64,000 nt of DNA from assembly GCA_022885665.1 (NCBI GenBank), contig JAGQDJ010000010.1, positions 372,001-436,000 of the forward strand. The letters run 5' to 3'. A program made the position numbers and the translations under genes. Source of the stretch: Triops longicaudatus (taxonomy: Eukaryota > Arthropoda > Branchiopoda > Notostraca > Triopsidae). Positions 62,536 to 64,000 of this stretch are shown in pieces (the stretch's first letter is position 1; each line of letters starts with the position of its first letter). The notes beneath the pieces were generated by a model. It worked only from the letters and a program-made list of their open reading frames with translations, was not told where the DNA came from and searched no databases.

Positions 62536-62745
62536 TCATTATTGCAAAGCAACAATAGAATTTTGCTATTATGAACCCTTTTGTAACGAACTTTCGGCTT
62601 TGTTCACGAAATCGACAGACTAAGACATATGAGAAGGTACAAAAAAGCACTTTTGTAGAACATACTCCAGACATGATGAACATCGGATGTAACGAATACT
62701 TATCCCCCTAAAGGTTCACTATAGCTAGTATCTATGGCATCTTAA
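62536..62745. repeat. Decayed pogo/Tigger-like MITE
   Basis: Left end AATAGAATTTTGCTATTATG then AACCCTTTTGTAACGAAC, later ATGTAACGAATAC and GGTTCACTATAGC. Fits the AGAATYTCGTTATAACGAAC family; right border uncertain. Confidence 0.5.
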
Positions 62746-63124
62746 GCGGATACCTTTTAGCTAGTTCTCACTGATAACTCGCTGTTTGTACTTCCAGCAA
62801 TGTGTCATAATATACTCAACGAAATCATAAATGTATTGTTGTGCGTTTCGAAGAATTTTTGGGTGAAAGCACAAGAAATGAGCTTTGTGAAACATCTAAG
62901 CTTATTGTTAATAAAAAAAAAGTGGTACAGCACCCATGGAATCTGGCGTATAGACACATTTTTGTAGACTCGGGCAGCCAAGTGTCGTAAATAAAGTGGT
63001 ACAGAGATTATACTGACTTAGGCATATTAATACCACTTTTTTCTGGACTCGCTGTTTCAATGCCTGACAGACAGCATACTTGAACACAGTAACGAATCTA
63101 TAGTCAAAACGTACATATAAATAC

Positions 63125-63310
63125 AATATAATCTCCTTTTAGCGAACCCTTAAAGCTTTATTTTTTACAATGAACCCTTTTAAAACGAACTGCAGGCTAA
63201 AGTATGTTTATGTCAAGAGTTTGTACAGTTGTATAGAAAAGCTGATATAACGTACTTTGCAAATGTCGGATATTTTTCACTTTTATCGGAGAATTCATTG
63301 TAACAACATT
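63125..63310. repeat. Decayed pogo/Tigger-like MITE
   Basis: Left end ATATAATCTCCTTTTAGCGA then ACCC, internal TTTTAAAACGAACTGCAGGC, right side TATCGGAGAATTCATTGTAA. Same family as the other TATAACGAAC elements. Confidence 0.5.
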
Positions 63311-64000
63311 CTACTTTTTCGCAGACACAGCTGCTATTATCACACAAATAATAACTTTAAAATGTTTACATCCTATTCAAGGGTACCATAACCATTCATT
63401 TAAAAAAAAATGCTATTGTGGGCACTGTTTTGATGGTGTCAGCTGTAATGAGTTGGGAGGCTTGTCTGTGCATCTTTTTCCAAGATAAATAACAACTCAC
63501 TTACCCTGTCGGGGGTGTCCGGGTCCCCCAAAAGCCATCTACACAGGAAGAGTAGTCGAGTATAAGAAAGAGAGAGAAAGAGACTGTCACGTTTCGCCTG
63601 ATTTGTCACGGTGATAGATATCCATCATCTTGATATGCAATTGCTTTAACCCCTCTCCTTGTATATAACTCAAAACCTGCGAGACAGTAGCGAAGCTATG
63701 TCAACATTTTGCCTTAAGGGGTACGTGGAGGGTAGTAAGGGTACAAGGGTAACAACATATCCATATTCCATTGAACTCGACATAGCAGTGAGCCCTGTCA
63801 TATGAATAACACGAAACATTTGTATTCCCCACCCTCTTCAGCATCTTTTGAGAAGAGATGGCAAAAGAGCATCACCAACCCCCTGTAGTCGACTTGCACT
63901 TCCGGATGGCTTCCACTCACCCTATCCATCCACGGCCTATTGTGACAACCATTTGAGGGTAGCTGCCACCACCCTCCTCCACCCCGTATATTCACCCCCC
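63311..64000. other. End of window, nothing recognised
   Basis: Last 690 bases show a GC-richer patch from 63640 onward but no gene or repeat that I can name. The minus-strand frame at 63798-63995 is not recognised. Confidence 0.4.

Overview
This is a nuclear genomic window from an animal, most likely an invertebrate bilaterian. The genes have many exons with short GT-AG introns (mostly 70-500 bp, a few of 1-2 kb). They include RIM, a presynaptic active-zone protein, and the intergenic DNA is AT-rich with many decayed DNA-transposon remnants and microsatellites. I cannot name the phylum; an arthropod is a guess. There are no bacterial features.

Layout: 1852-12926 (-) is a complete 15-exon MCM3AP/GANP-type mRNA-export scaffold gene (1698 codons, all splice phases consistent). 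13370-15084 (-) is a five-exon alpha/beta serine hydrolase of the SERHL family. 16208-18541 (+) is peflin (PEF1), whose start codon is split by an intron. 18542-23676 is repeat-rich: a ~140-bp tandem array with TAACCATGGTTA palindromes, then four short inverted-repeat elements. 23677-34393 (+) is a ~22-exon RIM gene (zinc finger, PDZ, C2A, C2B). 36540-38315 (+) is an intact, intronless 591-codon pogo/Tigger transposase-derived gene in which all three catalytic acidic positions are substituted. 39774-45407 (+) is a ten-exon LMAN1/ERGIC-53 gene (513 codons). 45408-64000 holds no gene I can recognise, only microsatellites, minisatellites and decayed inverted-repeat elements, plus one weak small-gene candidate at 47759.

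The genes do not form one pathway: mRNA export (MCM3AP), metabolism (hydrolase), calcium-regulated ER-exit adaptor (PEF1), synaptic vesicle release (RIM), ER-Golgi cargo receptor (LMAN1). PEF1 and LMAN1 both act in ER export, but adjacency here is probably chance. The most notable object is the transposase-derived gene: its DNA-binding half and fold motifs are kept while the DDD triad is gone (I178, R295, N332). It sits among many decayed elements whose ends resemble pogo/Tigger ends, as expected of a domesticated DNA-binding protein. Exon boundaries below were deduced by hand from splice signals, reading phase and remembered family similarity; no alignment or database search was run.
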